Notes: a model not told the origin generated them from the letters alone. A stretch of DNA of 64,000 bases from Microthrixaceae bacterium (GCA_020637195.1 JACJWK010000002.1:186001-250000); one strand, 5' to 3'. Shown: positions 20,206 to 29,389, counted from the stretch's first letter. A program made the numbers and translations.

Positions 20206-20799
20206 TCAGCCGGCGGCGAACAGGGCGGCCAGCTCGGAGGCCCGCCGGTCGAACGACGCCTCGCGGTCGGCGGGCGGCACGAGGATGCCCTCGACGATCC
20301 AGGCGATCACCTGGCCCCGCAGGACGCGGGCCATGGCCCCCTTGTCACCGACCAGCTCGGGGAAGAAGTCGACGAGCCACTGCTCGAACCACGTCTCCAT
20401 GGCCGCGAAGAGCAGGGTGACCGTGTCGAGGGCGGCGGGCTCGCCCCGGAGGCTCTCGCCGAGGATCAGGCGGACGAGGGCCTCCTCCCGGAGGGTGGAG
20501 CGCCACAGCCACCGCAGCATCGCGTCGAGGCGCTCGCGGGGCGGCTGCGCGGGGTCGGCCGGGGGCACGTCCTCGGCGAGGCGGTCGAGGTAGCGGCGGT
20601 CCTCGATGACGGCGTGGACCAGGGCGTCCTTCGAGGGGAAGTAGTGGTAGAGCGTCGCCACGTTGAGGCCGCAGGCGTCGGCGAGGTGGCGCATCGAGGT
20701 GTCGGGGGCCCCGTGCGCGCTCATGAGGTCCAGTGCGGTCGCCAGGATGTGGTGGCGCTGGTCGGCGGCCGAGCCCGCGCCCGCCGCGGTCGTGGTCAC
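20206..20799 (-). CDS. TetR-family transcriptional regulator
   Basis: A 197-residue TetR repressor. The N-terminal DNA-binding domain is clear: HHILATALDLMSAHG, then TSMRHLADACGLNVATLYHYFPSKDALV with the recognition helix. The C-terminal ligand-binding part (LVRLILGESLRGEP and following) suits a small hydrophobic effector. It is 33 bp downstream of the P450 gene on the same strand and is likely co-transcribed with it. The palindrome upstream of the P450 (22107-22120) is the obvious operator, giving autoregulation of a P450-TetR unit. Confidence 0.88.
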   Translation of the reverse strand: MTTTAAGAGSAADQRHHILATALDLMSAHGAPDTSMRHLADACGLNVATLYHYFPSKDALVHAVIEDRRYLDRLAEDVPPADPAQPPRERLDAMLRWLWRSTLREEALVRLILGESLRGEPAALDTVTLLFAAMETWFEQWLVDFFPELVGDKGAMARVLRGQVIAWIVEGILVPPADREASFDRRASELAALFAAG

Positions 20800-20832
20800 C
20801 TCGTCGTCCCCGCCCTCGCCCCGGTCACCGGC

Positions 20833-22074
20833 TCACGCCGGGGTGAAGATGGCCGGAAGGCTGTTGATGGCGAGGACGAGCGCGGAGTCGCCCCGGGCCG
20901 GGGTGACCCCGTCGGGCACCCGGATGTCGGGGAGGCGGGCGAAGAGCTCCTCGAACACGACCCGGATCTCGGCCTTGGCCAGGTTCGCGCCCATGCAGTA
21001 GTGCGTGCCGATGCCGAACCCCAGGTGGGGGTTGGGGTTGCGGTCGACCCGGAAGGTGTCGGGGTCGTCGAAGACCCGCTCGTCGCGGTTGGCCGACTGG
21101 TACAGCATCAGGACCTTCTGGCCCTCCTCGATGGTGGCGCCGTGGAGCTCGTGGGTCTCGGTGGCGGTGCGACAGAAGCTGAGCACCGGGCTGACGTACC
21201 GGACGATCTCGTCGACCGCGGTCTCCATGAGCGACGGGTCGGCGACGAGCTTGTCGCGCTCCTCGGGGAAGCGGCTGAAGGCGATCAGCCCGCCGGAGAG
21301 GGCGTTGCGGGTGGTCTCGTTGCCGGCCACGATGAGCAGGACCAGGAACATGAGCAGCTCGTAGTCGTCGAGCGAGAGCTGCTCCTGTTCGATCTGGACG
21401 GTGGCCGCCGACGGGTCGAGCTTGAGCAGCTCGCCGGCGTCGAAGGTGGCGGTCAGCGTGGAGATGAGGTCGTCCTTCGGGACGGCGCGCCGCTCGTCGA
21501 TGAGCTGCTGGCACATCGCGGTGTACTCGCCGAAGGCCTCGGCCGCGGCGTGCAGTTGGGGGGCGTCGGGGTCGGTGTGCCCGTCGCCGTCCATCATCGC
21601 GTCGGACCAGGCGTAGAGGCGCTGGCGGACCTCGGGGTCGAGCCCCATCATCTCGGCGATCACGATCAGCGGCACGTGGATCGCGAACTCGGGCACGAAG
21701 TCGACCTCGCCCCGGGAGGCGATCTCGGCCACGATGTCGCGGCTCACCTCGCGGATGTGGTCGGCCAGGTCGGCCACCTTCTTCGGGGTGAAGCCCTTCG
21801 AGACGATCCGGCGCTGCTGCGTGTGCTCGGGGTCGTCCATGGAGATGATGGACATCGGCGCCGCCACCGCCGGGCGCACGCCCGCGGCCGCCGAGTACCG
21901 GGCGCTGTTGCGCGACACCGTCGACACGTCCTCGTGGCGGCTCACCACCCACAGCTCGTTCTTCGCGTCCCAGTGCACCCGGCTGTGATCCCGCATCCAG
22001 CGGTAGGCGTCCCACGGGTCGTCGTAGAACCGGGGGTCGTTCACGTCGATGAGGGGGGTGTCCACGGCGGTCAT
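20833..22074 (-). CDS. cytochrome P450
   Basis: A 413-residue soluble P450. I-helix motif AGNETT, K-helix DEIVRY (ExxR), and heme loop FGIGTHYCMG with C360 as ligand are all intact. Segments SIISMDDPEHTQQRRIVSKGFTPKKV and MLYQSANRDERVF are typical of actinobacterial class I P450s acting on sterols, fatty acids or xenobiotics. The ATG at 22074 is preferred to a GTG 18 nt upstream because a -10-like GATACT overlaps that stretch. The upstream TetR palindrome and the downstream tetR gene suggest substrate-induced expression. Confidence 0.9.
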   Translation of the reverse strand: MTAVDTPLIDVNDPRFYDDPWDAYRWMRDHSRVHWDAKNELWVVSRHEDVSTVSRNSARYSAAAGVRPAVAAPMSIISMDDPEHTQQRRIVSKGFTPKKVADLADHIREVSRDIVAEIASRGEVDFVPEFAIHVPLIVIAEMMGLDPEVRQRLYAWSDAMMDGDGHTDPDAPQLHAAAEAFGEYTAMCQQLIDERRAVPKDDLISTLTATFDAGELLKLDPSAATVQIEQEQLSLDDYELLMFLVLLIVAGNETTRNALSGGLIAFSRFPEERDKLVADPSLMETAVDEIVRYVSPVLSFCRTATETHELHGATIEEGQKVLMLYQSANRDERVFDDPDTFRVDRNPNPHLGFGIGTHYCMGANLAKAEIRVVFEELFARLPDIRVPDGVTPARGDSALVLAINSLPAIFTPA

Positions 22075-22080
22075 GCCCTC

Positions 22081-22120
22081 AGTATCGGCCACCCGGCCGC
22101 CTCAATCAAACGTTCGTTTG
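22081..22120 (-). promoter_or_regulatory. promoter with TetR-type operator in front of the P450
   Basis: CAAACGTTCGTTTG (22107-22120) is a palindrome with 6-bp arms around a central TT, the size and AT-rich character of a TetR operator. The -10-like GATACT lies at 22086-22081, so the operator covers where the -35 element would be; a bound repressor would block the polymerase. Confidence 0.65.
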
Positions 22121-22177
22121 GGAGTCGGGCCAGCACCGGGGGCGAGGTCCCTCCGCCACCGGGCCGGACCGGTCCCC

Positions 22178-24150
22178 TCAGTCCCCGTCGGGGTCGACCC
22201 GCACCGCGAGCGCCTCGTCGAAGCGCGACACCCACACCTGCTCGACGCTGGCGCCGACCCCGTTCGAGGAGGCGCCGACGTCGATCGTGGCCACCACCTC
22301 GTCGGTGGCGGGGTCGACCCGGGTCAGGGTCCCGTCGGCCTGGTTGACCACCCAGACCGCGTCGTCGGTGGCCGCCACGCCGTTGGCCTGGTTGCCGACC
22401 TCGACCGTGGCCACCACCTCGTCGCTGGCGGGGTCGATGCGCACCAGGGTGGCGGTCCCGAAGCCGGTGACCCACACGGCGTCCTCGGTGGCGGCCACCC
22501 CGGCCGGCTGGGTGCCGGCCCGCAGCTCGACGGTGGCCACCACCGTGTCGGTGGCGGGGTCGACGTGGCTGACGGTCGCGTCGCGCGCGTTGGCCACCCA
22601 CACCCCGGCGCCGTTGACCGCCACCCCGTTGGGTGCCCGCCCGACCCCGACCGTCGTGAGCACGGCGTCCGTGCGCGGGTCGATGCGCATCACCGTGCCG
22701 TCGTCGAAGCCCGTGACCCACACCTGCTCGTCGTCGGCGGCGATGCCGCCGGGCAGCGACGGGAGCTCCACGGTGGCGGTGACCTCGTCGGTGGTCGGGT
22801 CGATGCGGCTCACCGTGCCGTCGTTGCTGTTCGACACCCAGACCGCGTCGTCGGTGGCGGCGACACCGAAGGGGCTGAACCCCACCGGAACGGTGGCCAC
22901 GACCTCGTTCGTGGTCGGGTCCACCCGGCTGACGCTCCCCGCTTCGCTGTTGACCACCCAGACCGCGTCGTCGGTCACGGCCACCCCCTCGGGCCCGGCC
23001 CCGACCTCGACGGTGGCCGCCACGGCGGGCGTCGGGCCGTCGGGTGGCGCCACCGTGGGAGTGGAGCCGTCGGGGCCGTCCCCGTTGCCGGCCCGCGCCA
23101 CGAACAGCACGCCCGCCGCGATCGCCACCACGAGGAGGGCGGCGGCGGCCGCGCCGATGCCGAGGGCGACGGCGAGCCGGTTGGCCGAGCGCGACGGGGC
23201 CGGCGGGGCCAGGCCGGCGGCGCCGGGCGGGACGGGCGGCGGCGGGGCCGCGGTCGTCGCCGCGGCGGGTGACCACGGGGGGGCAGGGGCACGAGCGGCT
23301 CGTCGGAGCCCGGGGTCAGGCGCAGCGCGGTCACCGGATGCCGGTGGGCCGCCTGCACGGCCTGGAGGGCCCGGCCGAGCTCGGCGGCGCCGGCGGGACG
23401 CTCGCGCGGTGCCTTCGACAGCCCGGACTGCACGAGGTCGGCGAGGTCGTCGGGCACCCCGGCCACTCTCGGGGGAGGCAGGTGCACGACCCGGGCCACG
23501 ACGTCGCCGAGGCTGCCGGTGGCGTCGAACGGGGCGCGGCCGGTCAGCAGGGCGTGCAGCGTCGAGCACAGCGCGTACACGTCGGCCTGCTCGTCGGGAG
23601 CCTCCCCCTGGAGCACCTCGGGCGCCACGTGGGCGAGGGTGAGCGACACCGCGCCGCCGGCGGTGCGCGCCGCCCCCTCGACCGCCGCGATGCCGAAGTC
23701 CCCGAGCTTGGCCTCGCCGAAGGGCCCGACGAGCAGGTTCTCCGGCTTGAGGTCGCGGTGCAGCGTGCCGGCGGCGTGGGCCGCCCCCAGCGCCCCGGCC
23801 ACCTCGACCCCGGCGCGCACGGCGTGCGGCCAGGCCAGCGGGCCCTGGTCGAGCCGGTCGCCCAGCGATCCGGCCTCGAGGTACTCCATCACCAGGTACG
23901 GACGCTGGTCGGCCGTGATCCCCGAGTCGTGGAGGGCGACGACGTGGGGATGCCACGAGAGGCTGCCCATGGCGAGGCACTCCCGGGCGAACCGGCGGCG
24001 GCCGTCCTCGTCGAGCGCCTCGACGTCGAGGACCTTCAGGGCCACCACCCGGCCGAAGCGCTCCTGGCGGGCGCGGTACACGGTGCCGAACCCGCCGCGG
24101 GCGATGCGGTCCAGGTCCGTGTACCCCTCGATCTGCGGCTGTCCGGCCAC
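22178..24150 (-). pseudogene. Ser/Thr protein kinase with seven-repeat beta-propeller sensor, one frameshift
   Basis: The kinase half (24150 to about 23284) is complete: glycine loop RGGFGTVY, VALKVL lysine, HRDLKPENLL, GDFGIA and APEVLQG. The second half in another frame has a Pro-rich linker, one membrane helix (LAVALGIGAAAAALLVVAIAAGVLFVA) and seven ~40-residue repeats of the form GVAATDDAVWVVN...VSRVDP..VVATV, a YVTN/NHL-like extracellular propeller. The frames meet at a run of seven cytosines (coding strand, 23283-23277); an eighth C would restore LPPPWSP. It is one gene with a deletion, a sequencing error, or slippage. GTG 24150 has GGGAGG 6 nt upstream. Confidence 0.8.
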
Positions 24151-24293
24151 GCTCGCCTCCCGCGCGCGGCGTGCGTCCACGCCGCCCCGTGCGACCCTAC
24201 CGTCGCGGCCGGGTGGGTCGCGGGGCGTCGCCGTGGGCCGGGCGCCGGGGGACGCGCGCCGGGGCCCGAGGAAGGCCGCCGGCGGCCGGGCGG

Positions 24294-24299
24294 TACGTT
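24294..24299 (+). promoter_or_regulatory. -10 element of the SGNH-SLH gene
   Basis: TACGTT ends 9 nt before the ATG at 24309; the leader is very short or absent. Confidence 0.45.
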
Positions 24300-24308
24300 G
24301 GTGCGGTC

Positions 24309-25817
24309 ATGCGTGCCCGGTGGAGCCCGACCCTGGCCGCCCTCGCGTTGGTCGCCGTCGTCACGGTGACCGCCGCCGGGGGCGCCGCCGCCCAGGCCCC
24401 ACCACCCGACCCCGGCCCGGCCGAGGACCTCCCGGCCCCGGACGGCCCCCCGCTCGAGCTCACCGTGCCCGAGGGCTACCTGCCCCGGCCGCTGCCCACG
24501 CCCCAGGTGCCGTCGGTCGCGTTCGTGGGCGACTCGATCGGCCGCGACGCCGGCTCCTACGTGCGCAACCAGGTGGGCCGGACGCATCCGATCGCGTACT
24601 ACCACGCCGTGGCCGCGGGCTACATCGGCTACCACCTGCCGCGCCTGCTCCCGGTGGTGCGGGCCGCGGGCGGGCCCGACATCCTGCTCGTCGAGTTGGG
24701 GACGGGCGACGCTTTCTGGGACCACAGCTCGGCGCGCTTCGAGCGCGACGTGCGCCGCTTCCTCGACAAGGTCCTGAACCTGGCCCCCGGCGGCGGCCCC
24801 CTCGGGCCCCCGCACGTCACGTGCGTGCGGTGGTTCGACCAGAAGCCCACGGCGAACATCGCCTACCCCTACGTCAACGCGCACCGCGTGGCCTTCAACC
24901 GCATCCTCGGACGGGTGCTGGCCGAGCCCCGCTACGCCAGCCGCAACGTGGCCGTCGTCCCCTACGCGGCGTGGTACTGGCTGTCGGGCGACGACGGCTA
25001 CTTCCTCGCCGACCGCCTCCACCACACCCAGGCGGGCCGGCGCGAGCTGGGCCTGCTCGCGGGGCAGGCCGCGCGCGGCTGTGACCCGGCGTACACGTCC
25101 GGGCCGTTCTGGGACGTGCCCGACGCCTCCCGCTCGGCCGAGGCGATCACCTGGCTCGGCGACAACGGCATCGCCCGGCCCTACCGCAACGGCACCTACC
25201 GGGCCCGACTCGGCAGCCACGGCGCGCCCCTCGACCGCAGCCAGCTCGCCGAGTTCCTGTGGCGGATGGCGGGGTCGCCCACCGACCTGCCCCCCACCAC
25301 CTGGCGCGACGTGCCCGCCGGCCAGCGTCGGGCGGTCGGGTGGGTGCAGGCCAAGGGCGTCATGCGGGGCTACGCCGACGGCACGTTCCGGGGGTCGGGC
25401 CTCGTCACCCGCGAGGCCCTCGCCGTCTACCTCTGGCGGGCCATGCAGCGTCCCACCGAGGGGGTCACACCGCGCCCGTGGCCCGACGTCGCGGCCTCCT
25501 CGGCGCCCGCCGTCGACTGGGCCGTGTCGGCCGGGGTCCTGTCGGGCTACGGCAACGGCGCGTTCGGCAGTCGCCGCGTCGTCTCGCGGGCCCTCGGCGC
25601 CCGGGCCCTGCACGACCTCGGCCTGTACATCGCCGCCCGGTTCGCCGAGGCGGCCGCACCGGCCGCGCCGACCAGCACCACGTCGGTACCCACCACGGCC
25701 ACCGTGCCGAGCACGGCGCCCGTGGCGCCGATCGACCCCGCCGCGCCGGCGACGAGCACCACTGCGGCGCCGGACCCGCCGTCCACGGTCCCCGCCTCCC
25801 CGCCCGGGGAAGGCTGA
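24309..25817 (+). CDS. secreted SGNH hydrolase with three S-layer-homology-like repeats
   Basis: A 502-residue exported protein. The signal peptide (TLAALALVAVVTVTAAGGAAAQA) is followed by an SGNH/GDSL hydrolase domain: FVGDSIGRD carries the nucleophile serine, and DRLHHTQAG the Asp-x-x-His pair. From about residue 270 there are three SLH-like repeats, each with W(R/P)DV, an AVxWxxxxGVxxGY-type core and a basic/hydrophobic end, expected to hold the enzyme on cell-wall polymers. A Thr/Pro/Ser-rich tail closes the protein. Its stop overlaps the likely start of an acyltransferase gene, so the two may add and remove acyl groups on the same envelope glycan. Substrate unknown. Confidence 0.83.
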   Translation: MRARWSPTLAALALVAVVTVTAAGGAAAQAPPPDPGPAEDLPAPDGPPLELTVPEGYLPRPLPTPQVPSVAFVGDSIGRDAGSYVRNQVGRTHPIAYYHAVAAGYIGYHLPRLLPVVRAAGGPDILLVELGTGDAFWDHSSARFERDVRRFLDKVLNLAPGGGPLGPPHVTCVRWFDQKPTANIAYPYVNAHRVAFNRILGRVLAEPRYASRNVAVVPYAAWYWLSGDDGYFLADRLHHTQAGRRELGLLAGQAARGCDPAYTSGPFWDVPDASRSAEAITWLGDNGIARPYRNGTYRARLGSHGAPLDRSQLAEFLWRMAGSPTDLPPTTWRDVPAGQRRAVGWVQAKGVMRGYADGTFRGSGLVTREALAVYLWRAMQRPTEGVTPRPWPDVAASSAPAVDWAVSAGVLSGYGNGAFGSRRVVSRALGARALHDLGLYIAARFAEAAAPAAPTSTTSVPTTATVPSTAPVAPIDPAAPATSTTAAPDPPSTVPASPPGEG

Positions 25818-27910
25818 CGGCGCTCACCGCCCGCCCCGACCGGGCGCGGGCCCCGTCGCCCGGCGCACGGCCCGGCGTCCACCGGCCCGAGATCGACGGG
25901 CTGCGGGCCCTGGCCGTCGTGGCCGTGGTCGCCTACCACGCCGGCGTCCCGGGCTTCGCCGGGGGGTTCGTCGGCGTCGACGTCTTCTTCGTGATCTCGG
26001 GCTTCCTCATCACGGGCCTGCTCACCCGCGAGGTCGAGTCGCGGGGTGGCCCGTCGGTCGCCGGCTTCTACGGCCGGCGGGCCCGCCGGCTGCTGCCGGT
26101 GGCGGCGCTCGTGTCGCTCGCGACCGTCGCCGTCGGCTGGTTCGTGCTGTCGCCCCTGCGCCGCCGCGACCTCGCCGCCGACGCGCTGGCGACGTCCACC
26201 TACACGATCAACCTGCGCCTCGCCGACCAGCAGCTCGACTACCTGCGCGCCCACCTCGCGCCGTCGGCGTTCCAGCAGTTCTGGTCGCTCGCGGTCGAGG
26301 AGCAGTTCTACCTCGTCTGGCCGCTGCTGCTCTGGCTCGTGCTGCGCGGCGCCCGGCCCCGGCGCCGGGCCGCGGTGGTGGTCGCCGCGGTCGTCACGGC
26401 GTCGTTCGCGCTCGCGCTGCGCTGGGTCGACACCGCGCCGTCGTGGGCCTTCTTCTCGCTGCCGACCCGGGCCTGGCAGCTCGGCGTGGGCGCGCTGCTG
26501 GCGCTCGCCTGGCGGCCCGTGGTCGCCGCCCTGCCCCTGATCGTCCGGACCGCCGCCCTGGTCGTGGGCCTGATCGCCATCGCGGCGACGTTCGTGCGGG
26601 CGGGACCGGCGACGCCCTGGCCCGGCGGCTGGGCCCTCGTGCCGACCCTCGCCACCGCCCTGGTGCTGCTCGCCCCGCCGACCGACGCGAGTCGCGCCAC
26701 CGCCGTGCTGGGCAGCGCGCCGCTGCGGGCCGTGGGCGTCCGGTCGTACTCGTGGTACCTGTGGCACTGGCCGGCCATGGTGCTCGTGGCCGTCGCCCTC
26801 GACCGCGACGTCGGCGGCGGGCCGGCCGTGCTGGCCGCGCTGGCGTCGTTCGTGCTGGCCGATCTCACCTACCGGGCGGTCGAGCAGCGGGTCCGGCACG
26901 AGCCCCGCCTCGTCGCCTCCCCCCGCCTCAGCCTCGCGCTGGCCGGCGGCGTCACCGTGGCGCTCGCCGCGCTCTTCGGGGGCCTCGTGCTGGCCCAGGG
27001 CGACGTGATCGGGCCGGGCGAGGCGGCCGCCGGCGTGGCGCGCCGGGCCGTCGACGCCGACACCCTCGACCGGGCGGGCCTCGTCGACGAGGTCCCCCGC
27101 AACCTGACCCCGAACCTGGCCGACGCGGACCAGGACTTCCCGCCGGTCTACGAGGACGGGTGCCATCGCACCGCGCTCCAGGACGACCCGGTGGTGTGCC
27201 GCTACGGCGATGCCGACGGCGCGCGGACGGTCGTGCTGCTCGGCGACTCGCACGCGGCCCAGTGGGTGCCGGCCCTCGACCGCCTCGGCGCCCGGGACCA
27301 CGTCGCCGTCGTGCCCCTCACGAAGGCGGGGTGCCCCCTCGCCGACGTGACCGTGCACGACGGCAGCCTGGGTCGCGCGTTCCGGGAGTGCGACCGGTGG
27401 CGGGCCGCGGCCCTCGACGTCGCGGTGGGCCTCGAGCCCGACCTGGTCGTCGTCACGGGCACACCCCGGTACGCGGTCGACGCCGACGGCACCCCTCCGT
27501 CGCCGGACCAGTGGCGCGACGGGCTCGTCGCCAGCCTCGAGCCGCTCGTCGCGGCGGCGCCCACGGTGGTCCTCGGCGACACGCCGTACCCGTCCTCGTG
27601 GGTGCCGGACTGCCTCGCCGAGCACCTCGCCGAGGCCCGCCGGTGCGTGCGCGACCGGGCCGACGTGGAGGCGTCGGTCGACGACGCGTTCGCCGCCGAG
27701 GAGCGGGTGGCGGCGGGGCGGGCCGGGGCCGTGTACGTCCCCACCGTCGACCTGCTCTGCGGTCGCCTGCGGTGCCCCGTGATGCTCGGCGACCAGCTCG
27801 TGTACCGCGACGACAACCACCTGACGACGGGCTACGTCGAGCGCCTCGCCGACCCCCTCGCCGAGGTCCTCGACGCGGCGGTGCCCGACGCCAGCCCCTT
27901 CGGGCGGTGA
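25814..27910 (+). CDS. membrane acyltransferase with C-terminal SGNH domain (OafA-like)
   Basis: About 698 residues. HRPEIDGLRALAVVAVVAYH and GGFVGVDVFFVISGFLITGLL are hallmarks of the acyltransferase-3 family that acylates sugars of envelope polysaccharides, with about ten membrane helices to residue 390. A periplasmic SGNH domain follows: VLLGDSHAAQW holds the serine, and DDNHLTTGYV the His. No ATG, GTG or TTG lies in frame between well inside the upstream gene and the first helix; the only candidate is CTG at 25814, overlapping the upstream stop (CTGA) and directly after a GGGGAAGG ribosome site. The start is therefore unsure, although the product is not. Confidence 0.8.
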   Translation: MTALTARPDRARAPSPGARPGVHRPEIDGLRALAVVAVVAYHAGVPGFAGGFVGVDVFFVISGFLITGLLTREVESRGGPSVAGFYGRRARRLLPVAALVSLATVAVGWFVLSPLRRRDLAADALATSTYTINLRLADQQLDYLRAHLAPSAFQQFWSLAVEEQFYLVWPLLLWLVLRGARPRRRAAVVVAAVVTASFALALRWVDTAPSWAFFSLPTRAWQLGVGALLALAWRPVVAALPLIVRTAALVVGLIAIAATFVRAGPATPWPGGWALVPTLATALVLLAPPTDASRATAVLGSAPLRAVGVRSYSWYLWHWPAMVLVAVALDRDVGGGPAVLAALASFVLADLTYRAVEQRVRHEPRLVASPRLSLALAGGVTVALAALFGGLVLAQGDVIGPGEAAAGVARRAVDADTLDRAGLVDEVPRNLTPNLADADQDFPPVYEDGCHRTALQDDPVVCRYGDADGARTVVLLGDSHAAQWVPALDRLGARDHVAVVPLTKAGCPLADVTVHDGSLGRAFRECDRWRAAALDVAVGLEPDLVVVTGTPRYAVDADGTPPSPDQWRDGLVASLEPLVAAAPTVVLGDTPYPSSWVPDCLAEHLAEARRCVRDRADVEASVDDAFAAEERVAAGRAGAVYVPTVDLLCGRLRCPVMLGDQLVYRDDNHLTTGYVERLADPLAEVLDAAVPDASPFGR

Positions 27911-27920
27911 CGGTCGCCGC

Positions 27921-28523
27921 CTACCCGTCGCCCTCGAGGGCCCGTAGCGGGGTGACGGTCATGGCGGCGAACGTGGCGGGCTCGAGGTCGATCGCCCCGG
28001 CCGACACGAGCCCGACGTAGCCGAAGGTGGCGATCATCGCGTAGTCGGTGAGGCGGTCGGGGTCTCCGGTCAGCTCGCCGCGGTCGACGGCCGCGGTGAT
28101 CCGGCCTCCGAGCCGTTCCCGGGCGCGCCGGCCGAGGGCGGTCGTCCGGCGGAGGACGTCGTCGTCGGGGATGTCGTCGTGGTGGACGAGCGGGATGGCC
28201 GCGAACACGTAGGAGGCCGCGTACGGGTGGCCGCGGGCCAGCTCGCAGAAGTCCGCCAGCACCCCCCGCAGGATGTCGAGCGGCGGCGCCGTCTCGTCGA
28301 CGGCCTCGGCCACCCGGTGCACCTGATCGGCGAGCACCGACTCGGCCGCGTAGGCGAACAGCTCGTACTTGTTGGCGTACGCCTTGTAGATGGCCGACGT
28401 CGACACCCCGGCCTGGACGGCGATCTCCTGGACCTGGAGCGATCGCATCGGTCGCTCGCCCAGCAGGAGCGCAGCCGCGTCGAGGATGCGCCGACTCGTC
28501 TCGGCGGAGACCGTCTCGGCCAT
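27921..28523 (-). CDS. TetR-family transcriptional regulator
   Basis: A 200-residue TetR protein with the usual N-terminal HTH: RILDAAALLLGERPMRSLQVQEIA and VSTSAIYKAYANKYELFAYAAES. The effector domain is helical and unremarkable. ATG 28523 is favoured because GAGGGAG lies just upstream; an earlier GTG at 28562 is possible, but TAGCGT at 28566-28561 abuts it and would place the transcript start downstream. It converges with the acyltransferase gene (10 bp apart) and its target is not evident. Confidence 0.85.
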   Translation of the reverse strand: MAETVSAETSRRILDAAALLLGERPMRSLQVQEIAVQAGVSTSAIYKAYANKYELFAYAAESVLADQVHRVAEAVDETAPPLDILRGVLADFCELARGHPYAASYVFAAIPLVHHDDIPDDDVLRRTTALGRRARERLGGRITAAVDRGELTGDPDRLTDYAMIATFGYVGLVSAGAIDLEPATFAAMTVTPLRALEGDG

Positions 28524-28560
28524 CGTCGCTCCCTCGCTCGGCACGTCCCGTCGCGGCGAC

Positions 28561-28566
28561 ACGCTA
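28561..28566 (-). promoter_or_regulatory. -10 element of the TetR gene at 28523
   Basis: TAGCGT on the minus strand, about 37 bp before the ATG, gives a leader of about 30 nt that includes the GAGGGAG ribosome site. Confidence 0.4.
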
Positions 28567-29202
28567 CGCGGCGCGACCGGCGAACGCCTCGACCGCCAGC
28601 GCGGTCCTGCTCGTCTCCGCCTTGACGGTCATCGCAGCCTCGTTCCACCGCGCCAGGGCCTGCATCGCCGCGACGCCGTCGGGGCCGGTCCACCCGGCGG
28701 AGAGGGTCGCGCCCGTGGCGGACACGGCGTCCAGGTGCGTGTCGATCTGCCGGCCGAGCTCGGGGAGCCGCGAGCCGGCGGTCGCCGTGGTCGACAGGGG
28801 GGCCGGCGCCAGGCCGCCGCCGCCGAGGCCGGGGCCTCCGCCGGCTCGTTCCGCAGCCTCGACGAGGGCGCGCCGCGCCTCGACCGCGTCGCCGGAGGCG
28901 ACCCGCCAGCGCTGGAGGGCGGCGAGGTGGGCGTCCGAGCCCGCGCCGCCCCACACCGCGCCCGCCGCGGTGAGCTCCGCGGTGAACTCGTCGATCAGGG
29001 CCTCGAGGGCCGGCGCCGCCTGGGCGAGCGCCGGGCCGGGCGCCGGCGCCGCGGCATCCGCCCCCGTGGGTGCCGTCTCCGCGCCGGCGGGGCGGGCGGC
29101 GCCGAGGAGCAGGCCCGCGGCGACCGCGGCGACGGCGGCCGTGGCGAGGGCTCGCCGGAGCGGCGATGGGGAGCGGTTCGGATCGGTGGTCGTGGAGGTC
29201 AT
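28564..29202 (-). CDS. exported alanine-rich helical protein, unknown function
   Basis: A 212-residue protein starting at ATG 29202. A signal peptide is clear: basic start, then LATAAVAAVAAGLLLGAARPAGA with a probable cut after AGA. The mature part is Ala-rich and mostly helical, with a glycine-rich hinge GGGPGLGGGGLAP between two helical halves. No cysteine, lipobox or catalytic motif was found. The upstream 190 bp, shared with the divergent SurE-like gene, contains two exact copies of a 19-bp near-palindrome that may control both. Confidence 0.65.
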   Translation of the reverse strand: MTSTTTDPNRSPSPLRRALATAAVAAVAAGLLLGAARPAGAETAPTGADAAAPAPGPALAQAAPALEALIDEFTAELTAAGAVWGGAGSDAHLAALQRWRVASGDAVEARRALVEAAERAGGGPGLGGGGLAPAPLSTTATAGSRLPELGRQIDTHLDAVSATGATLSAGWTGPDGVAAMQALARWNEAAMTVKAETSRTALAVEAFAGRAA

Positions 29203-29239
29203 GACCCCAGCGTGGGTGGGGGAACCGGACTTCCCCCCG

Positions 29240-29277
29240 GGGGAATCCCGGGTTCCCCGGGGAATCCCGGGTTCCCC
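29240..29277. repeat. two adjacent copies of a 19-bp near-palindrome in a divergent promoter region
   Basis: GGGGAATCCCGGGTTCCCC occurs at 29240-29258 and again at 29259-29277 without a gap. The unit is palindromic except at one pair of positions. It lies between the starts of the secreted protein (minus) and the SurE-like lipoprotein (plus), where an operator would be expected. Confidence 0.75.
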
Positions 29278-29389
29278 GGCCCGGGCCCGCCGCCATCGTC
29301 GGCATGATCGCCCGCGCCCGACGCGATCGGGCGCCCGTCCCGGACGGCGTAGGATCCGTGCCCTCGACACGACGAGCCCAGGGGGGGAC

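Noticed and set aside
22178..23030. Tandem ~120-bp DNA repeats
   Set aside because: They encode the seven propeller repeats of the kinase sensor and are diverged at DNA level, so they are protein repeats rather than a satellite or CRISPR.
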